Positions 1 to 9,717 of a stretch of DNA of 64,000 nucleotides are shown here, one piece after another. The stretch is from Oscheius dolichura (taxonomy: Eukaryota; Nematoda; Chromadorea; Rhabditida; Rhabditidae): NCBI GenBank assembly GCA_932521035.1, contig OW051496.1:8742001-8806000 (forward strand), read 5' to 3'. Made by a program: the position numbers and the translations under genes. The stretch's first letter is position 1, and each line of letters starts with the position of its first letter. The notes beneath the pieces were generated by a model, which searched no databases, was not told where the DNA came from, and saw only the letters and a program-made list of their open reading frames with translations.

Positions 1-890
1 GACCTGTTCCATTCTTCTTGTAAGGAGCGTTCAGCAAATGTTTGATCCCGAAGCTTTCCATAGCCTTCCGAAAGAGAATTGATGTAAACTGTTTGCCGTT
101 GTCGGTCCAGATTTCCTTTGGTGGTCCATGAATCAGGATTATTCTCTCCACCAGCGCAGTCGTGACTTGTTCAGCTGTCTGTTCCTTCATTGGTACGGCA
201 AAAGCGAAGCGGGTAAGGGCCTCCCTGCGCGGCTGCCAGGTGGCAAGCGAGTAGAGGGCTCCGGTGATATTTCATGACCAGCGGGGTTGTGTAGTGCTCG
301 TCTTTCGGAATCACAATGACGGCCTGACCTTTTCTTGGCTTCATGTAGAGGATTCCTCCGTGAGCTTCATATCGCTGGGTCTGCTTCTCCGTAGCTGTTC
401 CCTGATTCAGGTTCTTGAGAGTGTTTTGGATCCATTCCGTGTCCCTCTGCATCTCTCTACAGCTGTCGAGCGAGATCGGCTCCAATCCCTCAAGCGAAAC
501 CAAGTGCACTCCCTCTTCTTTCTTTGCTTTGGCGATGTTCTTTTCTTCTCCGATATGACGACTAAGAGCGTCACAAATGCTATTTAGCTTGCCTGGCCTG
601 TACACGATCGTCAGATTGTATTCTTGAATGGTAACCTGGTACTTTGCAAGCCGTCCAATCAGGTCCTTTCTTCTCATTAGTGACACAAGGGGTCGGTGGT
701 CAGTTGTCAACGTCACCTCCGCTCCTAGGATGTAGTGTCGGAACTGAGCCACAGCAAATACGACTCCCAAGGCTTCTAGTTCTATTGCCGGGTATTTCCT
801 CTCCGCATTGTTTAGCTTCCGTGATGCATAGGCCACCGGGTGTAAAGTGGCGTCATCAGCAGCGCATTGGAGCAGAAAAGTTCGCGACTT
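1..890 (-). pseudogene. Decayed Ty3/gypsy pol fragment (RNase H to integrase)
   Basis: Read on the minus strand, 836 down to 171 is an open frame that begins in the RNase H domain (AYASRKLNNAERKYPAIELE, then TTDHRPL) and continues into the integrase N-terminal region, where the HxxxH-like histidines are visible. The frame then ends at a stop near 171. The integrase core continues in another frame from about 215 to position 1, with TRFAFAVPMKEQTAEQ and the second catalytic Asp in WTDNGKQF. The zinc-finger CxxC and the first catalytic Asp are missing, so a deletion with frameshift removed the segment between them. No LTR is visible next to it and the window edge cuts it. It is a dead fragment. 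The family assignment is firm; the exact boundary at the right end (about 890) is approximate. Confidence 0.85.
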
Positions 891-1246
891 TTACATACAT
901 ATCTTTTTTTTTGACATTTTACGAGGCGGTTTTGGTGTCAAAATTATCCTCTTCTAATTCTCCGGAACCGTATCTAGTTTTTGATTGATGTTCCCAGTCA
1001 TCCTGGCTCGCTACAGGCTGTTCTATTCCACCGTTTTTTTTAAACAGGCGCTGTGGGGGTTACAGAAGTTTCATGAAATTCTAAACTAGCCCGTTTGAAG
1101 GCCTTATCGTTCTCTTTCAGACAAAGTAAAGGTCTATTCCGATAGCCCACAGAATGGCCGAGTATCGCGCTTTTGTTTTTATTGTGGGAAACAGTCATAC
1201 CTGATCGATAGGCATCCTTTCAGGTCAGATTGTACCCTTCGATCAA

Positions 1247-2381
1247 ATGGCCGGATTTCCCTTTTTACAACTCAATTCTACCCAGTTGGAGAAAGTCATT
1301 AGAAAGGTATCCACCGCCTATTCCATCCATACACTTTTCAGCTGAAAGATAAGAGCTACTTCCGCCTCCAACAAACCTGTCGCGATATGGCTGATTGCAT
1401 CCGAAATAATCGAAATATCTCGAAATGTGTGGGTGCAAGAGTCGAAATCTTCTTCTGGGAGGACGATGGAGAAATGGAAATAAGAGTAGGGGATGGGGGA
1501 AATCTGCAATCAGCTTCCTAGGCCATTCCCAGTTTCCCGTATAACGTGAATAATGACACCGAAATATCGATTGAAAGCCTTTTTGGAGTGAGATTTGCAG
1601 AAATAGCCCTAGAAGGTAGACGAGCTCTCTGCCAACTCCAACCACATATTCAGATATGGAAGAAGAGGAATTCGAAATATTCTGTAAGAAACTGAAAGAG
1701 TACCGTATAAGCTGCACTTTTTTGACGATGTACTCTTATGAAGATAAAGAAGAGGACTATAATTTACAATTTGGCGAGATGTTGGAGATGCTCAAGCCGG
1801 AACAAGTCTATATGCATAGTATTGGACGAAACCGGTTTGAAACGCTTGTCGCGTGCAAGGAATTGGTAAATCCTGCTCATCTCTTCATTTTATCTTGGAC
1901 TTTTAGAAGGAATTAGAGTTACACGTGTGTCCACATGATGTCATCGCTGCTTTGAAGATCGCTTCCTCATGTCCGGACGTAGAGCTACAATCAGAAAGCC
2001 GCGGGCACAGAGACTGTGATAAACAGCAGTTTTTCAATTTATTGATATCAATTCTACAGGTATCCACATATTTATATTACAGTATTTGTTAATTTTCAGT
2101 TTCTTTGCTCTGAATCACATACAAATCTTCGCGTTTTCAAGTGTGTTTTGTCATGCGATGAACGGCTACCTCGTGCAGACGAACAACTCCAGCAGCTACA
2201 GGCTTTCCATCCGATATTATTGAGAGAAGAACCACATATGGAATTCGACAGACTTGTCTATCAGTGTAGTCTGAACCAGATTGGACTTACTGTAGAATTG
2301 GAATGGTTGGATGGAATTGTTTTGGGAAATGGAGTCACCATCCAGTACAGAAGGCCTGTTCAACCCGCCGTGGCCCCATGA
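1247..2381 (+). CDS. F-box protein, nematode F-box/FTH-like type; one junction unresolved
   Basis: The first exon (1247-1306) and second exon (from 1342) join in frame to give an N-terminal F-box of about 40 residues: MAGFPFLQLNSTQLEKVIRK followed by LKDKSYFRLQQTCRDMADCI. Later exons 1654-1865, 1907-2059 and 2100-2381 join cleanly with GT-AG introns of 40-41 nt and encode a Leu-rich C-terminal region of the kind that follows F-boxes in worm substrate adaptors of SCF ubiquitin ligases. An exon at 1533-1615 joins to 1654 in phase. The junction between exon 2 (ending about 1485) and 1533 does not close in frame with any donor I can find, so the gene may have a frameshift, an unusual splice site, or be a pseudogene. 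The FTH/DUF38-type label for the C-terminal part is inference from position and texture. Confidence 0.6.
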
Positions 2382-2482
2382 ATTTCTGCTCGACTTTCCC
2401 AAGGATTGTACTATTTTCTTGAAATAAGTTGTACTAATTTTGTTATGGATAAAGTTCTTTGAAATTGAGAATTTGTCGAAAG

Positions 2483-2555
2483 TCTGTGTGTTGGACCGTT
2501 CTTCGACTTTCCAATGGTATTATCATTATAGAGTTGATTATAAGCCAGCCAGCAC
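2483..2555. repeat. 73-bp exact repeat, copy 1
   Basis: A 73-nt stretch beginning TCTGTGTGTTGGACCGTTCT recurs without a mismatch at 9419-9491 in the same orientation. The flanks differ on both sides. The stretch is open in one frame, but I see no gene model that needs it. Confidence 0.9.
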
Positions 2556-2747
2556 AAACGGATCCTGTCACATTCTCCCTATTTGTGGCAGTGTCGATCC
2601 TCTCAACTTGATCCTATGTGTGGGTAACCAATAAACATTCATTAAAATCCTCTTCCGTCCTGACTTTGGGAATTTTAGCCGGGTACGGAGACCGTTCGCT
2701 CATCTTCATTGCGACCTGAATCAGCTTAAAGGATAATCCTTTTTCTC

Positions 2748-2755
2748 TATATAAG
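2748..2755 (+). promoter_or_regulatory. TATA box of the Lys-rich protein gene
   Basis: TATATAAG lies 59 nt upstream of the ATG at 2814, at a plausible distance for a core promoter with a short leader. Confidence 0.45.
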
Positions 2756-2813
2756 GAGGGCAAATCTCCATTTCCCCCACATTCATTTGGACCCCCAGCA
2801 GCATCTGAACGCT

Positions 2814-3479
2814 ATGGAATACTTCAAAGCCATGTTCGTCCACCGTCCACCGGGCCAAGGCCCCCAGCAGCTGCAGACGACGGCGGCGGCAGCTCCTCTG
2901 GCTCCTACTCCAACTCCGACTACTCCCACCACTCCCACTCCTACCATCACGTCGGCTGCGCCTTCTCCTTCGCCGGCACCCAAACAGGAGCGGTCCAATC
3001 CGAACGAGAGAAAGTCCCGTGGCGGGAAGGTCAGAAGACGGAAGAGCCGCCAGCGGGCCATTGGAGAAGGAGCGACGAAGTCGTCGGACGAGGCCGAGCT
3101 GCAGAAGAAGTCGTCACCAACGAAACAATCAAAGTCGAGCGAGGAGGAACGAGACAAGAAGCCCGCCCCGTCGGATCCTCCCAAGAAGACGTCAGAGAAG
3201 GAGAAAGAGAAGAAGCCGGTGATGGAGGAAGTGAAGAAAGAACAGAAGCAGGAGAAGAAGATCAAGCGGCCAGCAAAGAAGTCCAAAGACGCCGAGGAGC
3301 AGAGCACGGACTTCGAGAAGGTGGCTGCTCCCAATCGGCCGGCGGTTGCTGGGAAAAGGAAGCAGAAAAGCGCAGCCGAGCGAGTTGCCGATCGCCAGCC
3401 GAAGAAGGACGGAGGACAACTGCCACTGGACCCGACCATTGAGTCGCCGCCCAAGTCTCCCGGCCAGAACAAGGCATAA
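2814..3479 (+). CDS. Intronless Lys/Glu-rich low-complexity protein, 221 aa
   Basis: This is a single uninterrupted frame. The first ATG is 2814; the frame is open a little further upstream but only from a TTG. Residues 1-20 are ordinary (MEYFKAMFVHRPPGQGPQQL). A Pro/Thr linker rich in TPTPTT follows, and then about 150 residues of alternating basic and acidic patches such as EKEKEKK, KKIKRPAKKSKD and KRKQKSAAERVADRQPKK. No membrane segment or signal peptide is present. The composition resembles disordered nuclear or nucleolar proteins, and several patches could serve as nuclear localisation signals. I do not recognise a family. GC-rich third positions and a TATA box just upstream support a real gene. 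The 229-aa open frame on the opposite strand is its shadow. Confidence 0.6.
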   Translation: MEYFKAMFVHRPPGQGPQQLQTTAAAAPLAPTPTPTTPTTPTPTITSAAPSPSPAPKQERSNPNERKSRGGKVRRRKSRQRAIGEGATKSSDEAELQKKSSPTKQSKSSEEERDKKPAPSDPPKKTSEKEKEKKPVMEEVKKEQKQEKKIKRPAKKSKDAEEQSTDFEKVAAPNRPAVAGKRKQKSAAERVADRQPKKDGGQLPLDPTIESPPKSPGQNKA

Positions 3480-3813
3480 TCTCGTAATAGATGACAATGA
3501 AATAATGAAACCGTTCTTCTTCATTCTGGGGGTTTCCTTTTCTCGACTTTTGTCTCTTTTACTTCCGCCGTTGTTTTTATAGATTCATTCTTCTCGATCT
3601 TGAAGCTGGCGTCATATGTGGCTCTTATAGTTTTTTTTCATCACCGGATCGTGCCCAGAAAATTAGAGAGATAGCTTGTCCCGCACCCAAAGATGCCGGA
3701 TCCGCCCATCTCTCTAGTACAGGTCGTCTTAATCGACTGTGCTCCGGCATAATTGTGCCGATCCCATCTCTCTCGTGACCTAGCTCCCTTGGCTGACGTT
3801 CCAAATTCAATCA

Positions 3814-4262
3814 ATGCTGCTCATGTTTCTCAAACTTTGCCTTCCGCTGGCTCTATTCGGTCAGGCATGTCTGGCAGACAATCTCATACGGTAAGTATTA
3901 CTCTACAGTCTTTAGATTGTGGTGGACAACAAAACTACAGTCTGTTCCATCGGCTGTACAGTGATGATGTTCTCAGCGCCTTATTTTATGGGACCTTCCG
4001 ATGATGTCGATCCTATTAATGATAGATTGGGAGCCGATTGCTCCGGTATGCCCGAAGAGCCTGTAAGCATCTTTTAAAACACTTGAAAGGGTTACTGTAG
4101 CGTAGTTGAATAACGCACCGCAATTATGCGCCACTCGCCTTTCAACCACGTTTTCCTGTTATCCTAAAGTTTCAGGGAAATAAGATGCTAATTCCTTAAT
4201 TCTCTTTTCAGTTCTGCACTGTTAAATGTGAGGATATTGCCTCGATGCCCAACATCACTTAG
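3814..4262 (+). CDS. Small secreted Cys-containing protein
   Basis: The exon at 3814-3890 encodes a signal peptide (MLLMFLKLCLPLALFGQACL then ADNLIR) and ends at a strong donor, CG|GTAAGT. A phase-consistent model is join(3814..3890,4026..4062,4212..4262), predicting 54 aa with mature cysteines in DCSGMPEEP and FCTVKCED. The segment 3916-4025 is also open in the same downstream frame (with TVCSIGCTVMM) but cannot be joined to exon 1 in phase except by a 25-nt intron, so it is probably intronic or alternative. A paralogue of exon 1 and its upstream region lies at 9163-9328. The stop codon abuts an LTR-like sequence, which may have replaced the original 3' end. Function is unknown. Confidence 0.5.
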
Positions 4263-4264
4263 TA

Positions 4265-4517
4265 AAGTCAGAAGTTCTGACCTTAAAGACAAGAGCCAAG
4301 GGTAGTTAACAAGGTTTATTATATGAGAGACAAAGGGAGATCAAGGTAAAGAGAGCTCGGGACCAAGTTCGCGGGCTCAGTCCATGAGATCAGCTCCCGA
4401 GGGTCGATGAGATCATGATCGGTGCGGCGGGGCGCTTTTATAGGCGCGTGGGGGTGACCTGAAAGCTTTTGGATTAGTCAGTTCTAAGGGATCAGCTGAG
4501 AATCCCGATCCCTTACA
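4265..4517 (-). mobile_element. Candidate solo LTR
   Basis: Read on the minus strand the stretch starts TGTAAGGGATCGGG, has a TATA box (CTATAAAAG) in the middle and an AATAAA signal near the end, and finishes near GTCAGAACTTCTGAC. That order (TG start, promoter, polyadenylation signal) is typical of an LTR. I see no second copy, no coding part and no convincing target-site duplication, so the boundaries are approximate. Confidence 0.4.
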
Positions 4518-5464
4518 ACCTTCATGATCGAAAAACATCCGTTTGAATTGTCATCAGTGGATGGATTACGTACTACGTGGAGAGGGGAACATGTGCCTTT
4601 CATTATTTGTTCCCTTCCCCATACTTCCATTGTGGGTGGTTGGTCAGCCTTTTATGGAGGGGTACTCATGACAGTAACCTTTTATTAACTGTACAATTTT
4701 TCAGATTCTACACCGTCGTTGACCTCGATAAACAGATAATGGGAAATCGAAAACATCTATAGTCCATTTCAAATAGAAAAAAAGTTAGTTAAAGGTAAAG
4801 TCGGGTCTAGATAGAGCATTTGGCCGTCTAGATGGTCCAACCTGACATTTGGGCATGCATTTTTATGCGTATTTCACATATTTTTTGATTGTTTTTATCG
4901 TTGCTTTTGCTTATTTGAGCTGTGAACTACCGAAAAAAATATAAAAATAGCTGAAATCTATGTCAGATACAATTATCGTAAATTTTGAAAGAAATTGAAC
5001 TTGAAAAATTTGAAGGTCTGAACCGCGCGGGAAAAGTTTTTCCATTTGAAAGAGACTATAGCAGTACCAATAATTTGGGTCCAAGACTAATTGGCTCAGC
5101 TTTTGTTGTAACCTTGCGTAAAATAAACTCCTGTTTCAAACTCATGCATGGCGGGAAGATGGTGATCGGTAAATTTATGTAACTCGCGAGATAACATTCT
5201 TGTGTGCTCAATACATACGGGACATGCTTTTATTACCTCTTTACTTTACTAGATTTGTGTTTTGTCCCTTTTCTGGCGGAAACTGCGTTCGTGGATTCCT
5301 AGAAGTGGAAATGGCGAGTGGTCGAGAGACCTTTGGATATAGGCAGTCATAGACCAAAGAGAAAGATTGAAGCGAACTACATTTATTAAAGACAAAAACA
5401 CATGGGCTAGTTAATTATGAGAGAAAGCATCTTATCAAGAAGGAGGTATTCTTCCTTTTTCTCG
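4518..5464. other. Stretch without a recognisable gene
   Basis: About 950 bases lie between the LTR-like sequence and the NTF2-like gene. Short open frames exist (for example 4985-5182 plus) but none has splice partners, a domain or a convincing start. I see no RNA gene. Confidence 0.5.
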
Positions 5465-6339
5465 CTACTTATTAGCCGGCTTGATGACATTGAAGCAGTC
5501 GTTGTGGATCAGCCACTCGCCGTCTACCTTAATAGTTAATTTAGACTTGTTGTCCACTGGAAAAGAGTAGGTACCTTCTTCCAGACCTGGAGATAAGCTC
5601 CCGACTCGATACCCTTGGTCCCATCGAGATGATAGCTTCCGCGCTCGAATGCCCACTCACCGCTGCCGTTGACTTCTTCCGTAATTATCTGGAACAGATG
5701 GCTATTACTAGAAGGGAAGGGGTGAGGAACCTGAGCGCTTTGGACTCCTTCAGCCATGTCTGTCTTGAAGTACTCCTCGATCCCGGCTCTACCCTTTACG
5801 GGGGCTCGTCCGTTGGGCATGAAATAGCCGTCCGGATCGTAGACCAGCGAGGCGCCGGCCGCGTCGCCGGCATTGAACGCCTTCATGAATTCTTGTTGGC
5901 GGGATTTGATTTCTTGGAATAGAGCTGAAAACGAAGAAAATGGATAAGGAAATAAAAAAGCGGGGAGTATTTTCCCCTTCGTTGGCGGATTCTACCGTAA
6001 TCCCAGTTATTACTACGGGATCCCCCAACGAGCAAAGCGCGGAGGAAAAAACTACTTTATTTACGCCAGGAAAACGATAAATATCTTTGGATTACGGTAG
6101 GCTGTCAATAGCCAAAATAAGAAGCGATTCTAGTCCGAAATGGAAAAAAGCATCCTACAGTAACCCGACCAAAAGGAAAGAATAGTTTCAAACCGTTATT
6201 AACTCCGGCCAACTGTGAACTTTTCAACGGTATATGCCGAAAGTAGTTAGTCATTTTGCCGCTGCTGATGATGATGACGCGAATGGAAGATGATGCGGAT
6301 GAGGATGAGAAGCGGGGCAAACTGCCACTTACCGCTCAT
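5465..6339 (-). CDS. NTF2-like (SnoaL/DUF4440-type) protein, 125 aa
   Basis: The model is complement(join(5465..5527,5575..5688,5731..5924,6333..6339)), and all phases close. The 7-nt first exon supplies Met-Ser and one base, followed by a 408-nt intron; the other introns are 42-47 nt. The protein starts MSALFQEIKSRQQEFMKAFN and runs through GDAAGASLVYDPDGYFMPNG, YLQVWKK and VDGEWLIHNDCFNV. That helix, cone-shaped sheet and final WKIHND-type strand pattern is characteristic of the NTF2-like fold of the DUF4440/SnoaL group, which nematodes carry in several cytosolic copies. The length fits a single-domain member. The family fold binds small ligands or acts as a dimer; no substrate can be read from sequence. 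Confidence 0.85.
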
Positions 6340-6773
6340 TCTGCCGTTGACAGCCCTCCTCTTCTCGTCGTCGTCGGCCGGCGAAAATGTCGGCCCGCCT
6401 CGGCTCAACAACCTCTATATATGCGCTCTCTCCCCTTCGAGGGTATAATAGCTTCCGATCCGTTCCAGAGGAAAACTTATGACATCCGTTAAGACGAGTG
6501 GAGAGAAGGGGGCACCGAGGATAATTGTGCCACGCTCGGATGCACATTTTATATATATGGAGGAGGCTCCCTAGAAGAGCTTGCAAGAGGAGTATCAATC
6601 TGAAAAGGACACTTTTCCAGGAAACCGTTTTACGCGAGCCGGACATGAGTGTAAGTGTCTCTGTGTACACACGTATTTGACCTGAACCCGCTCGTTTGGC
6701 GTAGAATTTCTGGACCTACAAAGGAAAGCCCCAATTTGATGGCTTTCCCTGATAAAAAGGACAAAATTATCCG

Positions 6774-6780
6774 TATAAAA
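6774..6780 (+). promoter_or_regulatory. TATA box of first secreted paralogue
   Basis: TATAAAA lies 36 nt upstream of the ATG at 6810, so the 5' leader must be very short. The tandem paralogue at 8105 has the same arrangement. Confidence 0.6.
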
Positions 6781-6809
6781 GGACCCGGGGTCCGGGGAGC
6801 AAAGTATCA

Positions 6810-7701
6810 ATGGCGCTTCTCGTCTTCATAGCTGCGGCTCTCGTCTCTTCGGCGGCTGGATGTGCTCCAGATGGCGGTAAGGATTCTTCATTTTTAATTT
6901 AAAGAAAGGTCGTTTCAGGACCTCCTCACAGCTCGGCCACCTACAAATTTGCCATCCTCCCACCGCTGGGCTGGACTTATCCTAGCAGTGCCTCCGTAAC
7001 AGCCAATAACTTCGACTCGGCCCAGAGCACGGACAATGTTACCGCCCTGGCTAAAGTCAAGTCAGATGTCGGCAGTGCTGTAAGTTTTTATACCTTGTTA
7101 GTTTATGAAGAATTTCACAGTCAAATTGTGTGGAGAGCCATTTTTAATGTTTGGAAGAGAGCGGGAAGGCCCCGTAGATCTCCAGGGGGCCAAGGGCATT
7201 TACTCAAGTTCTCCTGAAATACCTTATGGGGAGACCTTGTGAAAAGAAATTAAAGCACTTCTCTATAGAATTTTCCCAATTTCAGATCACCCTGACTTTG
7301 CTACAGAACAGTATCCCCACTTCAAGTGTGAACTACACCATCAATTACAATCATAACGCTACGGATGGAATAGTGTCCAAGTGTGCCAGTGGTGACAACA
7401 CCTTTGTCCCGTATAAAGGTAAAATCTAACTTTAGAAGAGGAAAATATACTTTTCTCGAGCTTAAGGATCTCTCTATTATGCGTGTTCTTCAACCGGGCC
7501 GGCGGCAATGGCGGTCACCCGAGGATCCATCACCCTGACTTCTGCTACAGTAAGAACTGTTTCAAATGAGAAAAAAAGTCATACATATTTCAGCCTATCA
7601 GTGAGAATCAATGGAAGACATTGGCTGCGAAGGTGCAGGACAATCTCATTCCGAGAAATGTTGTCTTCCAAGAGAACCTTGTTGTCAGTTATGGAGCATA
7701 A
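6810..7701 (+). CDS. Secreted protein, tandem paralogue A, 183 aa
   Basis: The model is join(6810..6876,6919..7079,7286..7418,7467..7549,7594..7701); all phases close and total 184 codons with the stop. Residues 1-17 are a clear signal peptide (MALLVFIAAALVSSAAGCAP). The mature protein has a Leu/Pro opening (FAILPPLGWTYPSS), one helix-like Lys/Asp segment, and Cys residues in SKCASGDN and YYACSSTG that could pair. It ends with a helix WKTLAAKVQDNLIPRNVVFQ. Gene B, 400 nt downstream, has the same five exons with identical phases and matching length, so the two arose by tandem duplication. I do not recognise the family; secretion and tandem expansion are consistent with gut or surface proteins, but that is inference. 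A polyadenylation signal AATAAA follows near 7744. Confidence 0.8.
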
Positions 7702-8060
7702 AGAAGAGAACTATATGAAATATAAAAGTGTGTATCTTTTATTGAATAAAAATTACGAACATATCCTGTCCATTCTGGATCTAAATACCACATTCAAGGG
7801 CCTTCTGGCGTGATCTGAAATGACGCTATCTTCTTTTTGGGGATATTCTAAGTTTTTCTTTCTAGGGCGCGGTTCCTGGTTATCACTCCGTCGACCTCTA
7901 TGTTAGCTTGTTGCAACACTATACAAACAAAACGAAACATCACAATTCAATGGCCGCCTGTGACTGTTGCGGCTTTTTCAAATATGGGGCCCTGGGTGTT
8001 AACCCCTTTTGAGGGCTCTTTGTGAGGGAACGGTTGAACACAGACGAGGAAATAGAACGC

Positions 8061-8068
8061 TATAAAAG
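8061..8068 (+). promoter_or_regulatory. TATA box of second secreted paralogue
   Basis: TATAAAAG lies 44 nt upstream of the ATG at 8105, matching the arrangement at paralogue A. Confidence 0.6.
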
Positions 8069-8104
8069 GAAGGACAGCTCCAGGGAATTGGCAGAACAAC
8101 CGCC

Positions 8105-9025
8105 ATGGTGGGACTTCTCTTCCTCTCTGCTCTTTTCCCTCTTGCTATGGGCTGCAATCCACAGACAGGTAGGACATTAGGAAGCCTCTTAAAGACGACT
8201 TAGGACCTCTTTCCCAAGAGGCAAAGTTCCACTTTGATGTCTATCCACCTGTCGCTTGGACTTATTATAACGGAAGTGATGAGGTTCAGAAGCCAGGACT
8301 GAAACCTCAATCAACATTGGCGGAGGCTAATACCCAAGTTAAAAAGGACGTTAATGAGGCGGTAAAACGGTTTTTAGAAGCTTCTTTTAGTCCATTTTTA
8401 GATCACCAGCACGTTGTCCGAATACGGAGCCAGTGGAGCCGAAATAGCCGTCTCGTACGCCCCGCTTAGGATCAAAAAACTCGGAGATTTACCAGCTCCT
8501 GATCCATGTTCGACTGCAGATGAATATTTTGGTTATTATGGGGGTAAGAACACTTTTATTGAGGGGTGAGAACGTCTTTAGATACCATCTTCTATCAGTG
8601 TAAAAATGGAACAACTTCCGAATATGCAGTGACAGAGGGAACTGTCACTGTTACCTCTCCTCTGGTTTGTTTTGTTGATTCATAGCTTTCCAAATAGGGT
8701 TGACTGGGCTGTAAGATCCTAGCCACCGATTTTGAACTATTGTGTACAGGAAACTGCCCTGTCTCTATCCACACCATCCTGGGGCTTGGTAAACTGACCC
8801 CTATAACCGCCAGAGCAGGAGCAGGGCTCTTTCGGACTCCAATGGCAGGCCCAATAATTAGTAACGAAGTAAAACGTTCTGGTTCAATAAAATACAAAGA
8901 ACGTTGAAAAATAGGACAATTTGCAGTTTCTCTATCAGAGCCAATGGGATTCCCTGGCGGTAAAAGTACAGAAGAAGCTGTCAGCCAAGGATGTTGTCTT
9001 CGACGAGCCAGTACATCAAATATAA
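8105..9025 (+). CDS. Secreted protein, tandem paralogue B, 181 aa
   Basis: The model is join(8105..8168,8204..8361,8402..8543,8582..8664,8927..9025); phases are the same as in paralogue A, and exon 4 is exactly 83 nt in both. A signal peptide (MVGLLFLSALFPLAMGC) is followed by FHFDVYPPVAWTYYNGS, which aligns with the FAILPPLGWTYPSS start of A. Cys residues sit in DPCSTADEY and FYQCKNGT, and the C-terminal helix WDSLAVKVQKKLSAKDVVF matches A. Overall identity by eye is low outside these anchors, so the duplication is old. A polyadenylation signal AATAAA is about 25 nt past the stop. Product is unknown, likely a secreted globular protein. Confidence 0.8.
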
Positions 9026-9162
9026 TCATCAATTTATCCAAAAGTCTATTCAAATAAAGTCATTTTACTCTTTATATTTACGGTTCTTTAATAAGATGCT
9101 GGGTAACTCGCTCAAAAGACGCCGAGCCGTCCCATCTCCTCCTCATAATCACCTAGGGGTCA

Positions 9163-9328
9163 TCTTGATCGACTGTGCTCTGTTATAATCATAGCTGTGG
9201 TGCTCACTGGATCGCGACCTAGCTGTATTAGTTGGCTTGCCTCCAATCCACGCCGCTGATGCTTCTCAAATACTGTCTCCCACTCCTTCTGTTTAGTCAA
9301 ACATGCCTGGCAAACAATCTCATACGGT
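9163..9328 (+). pseudogene. Truncated paralogue of the secreted-peptide gene at 3814
   Basis: The signal-peptide exon (ATG at 9260) aligns codon for codon with the exon at 3814: MLLKYCLPLLLFSQTCLA versus MFLKLCLPLALFGQACLA, both followed by NNLIR or DNLIR and the same CG|GTAAG donor. About 95 nt of upstream sequence also aligns (ATCGACTGTGCTC). The downstream exons are absent; the 73-bp repeat begins about 90 nt later. It looks like a segmental copy cut off inside its first intron. Confidence 0.6.
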
Positions 9329-9418
9329 AAGGACTACTGTACTGTATTTTATAAACAAAACTTAGAATGCAAATTCTTCGAGGAGAAGTCTCCTCTTTAG
9401 TAGCTGCTATTTCATAAA

Positions 9419-9491
9419 TCTGTGTGTTGGACCGTTCTTCGACTTTCCAATGGTATTATCATTATAGAGTTGATTATAAGCCAGCCAGCAC
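9419..9491. repeat. 73-bp exact repeat, copy 2
   Basis: Identical to 2483-2555. It lies between the truncated secreted-peptide copy and the PsuG-kinase gene, upstream of that gene's start codon and by chance in an open frame that runs into it. Confidence 0.9.
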
Positions 9492-9717
9492 GTCTTTTGG
9501 GCAGAAAGCAACGACGGTCACGTGGCCATCTGGTCTTTATGATCCGTCAACGGCCTTTTCCAGGTCGCCCTGTCCCCTGCCCAAGCAAGCTTCTGGTCAA
9601 CACGCGGCGCGCGTTCCTTTCCCTGCCCCGTTCCCACCCGTTGCCCCCTGCCTCGCTTTGCCGTATCAGGCAGCCATCGATTTTATCGTCTCTGATCTCA
9701 CCAATTACTCTATCTAT

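Noticed and set aside
2783-3472. 229-aa open frame on the minus strand opposite the Lys-rich gene
   Set aside because: It mirrors the codon bias of the plus-strand gene and consists of Ser/Phe/Gly runs without domain or start context.
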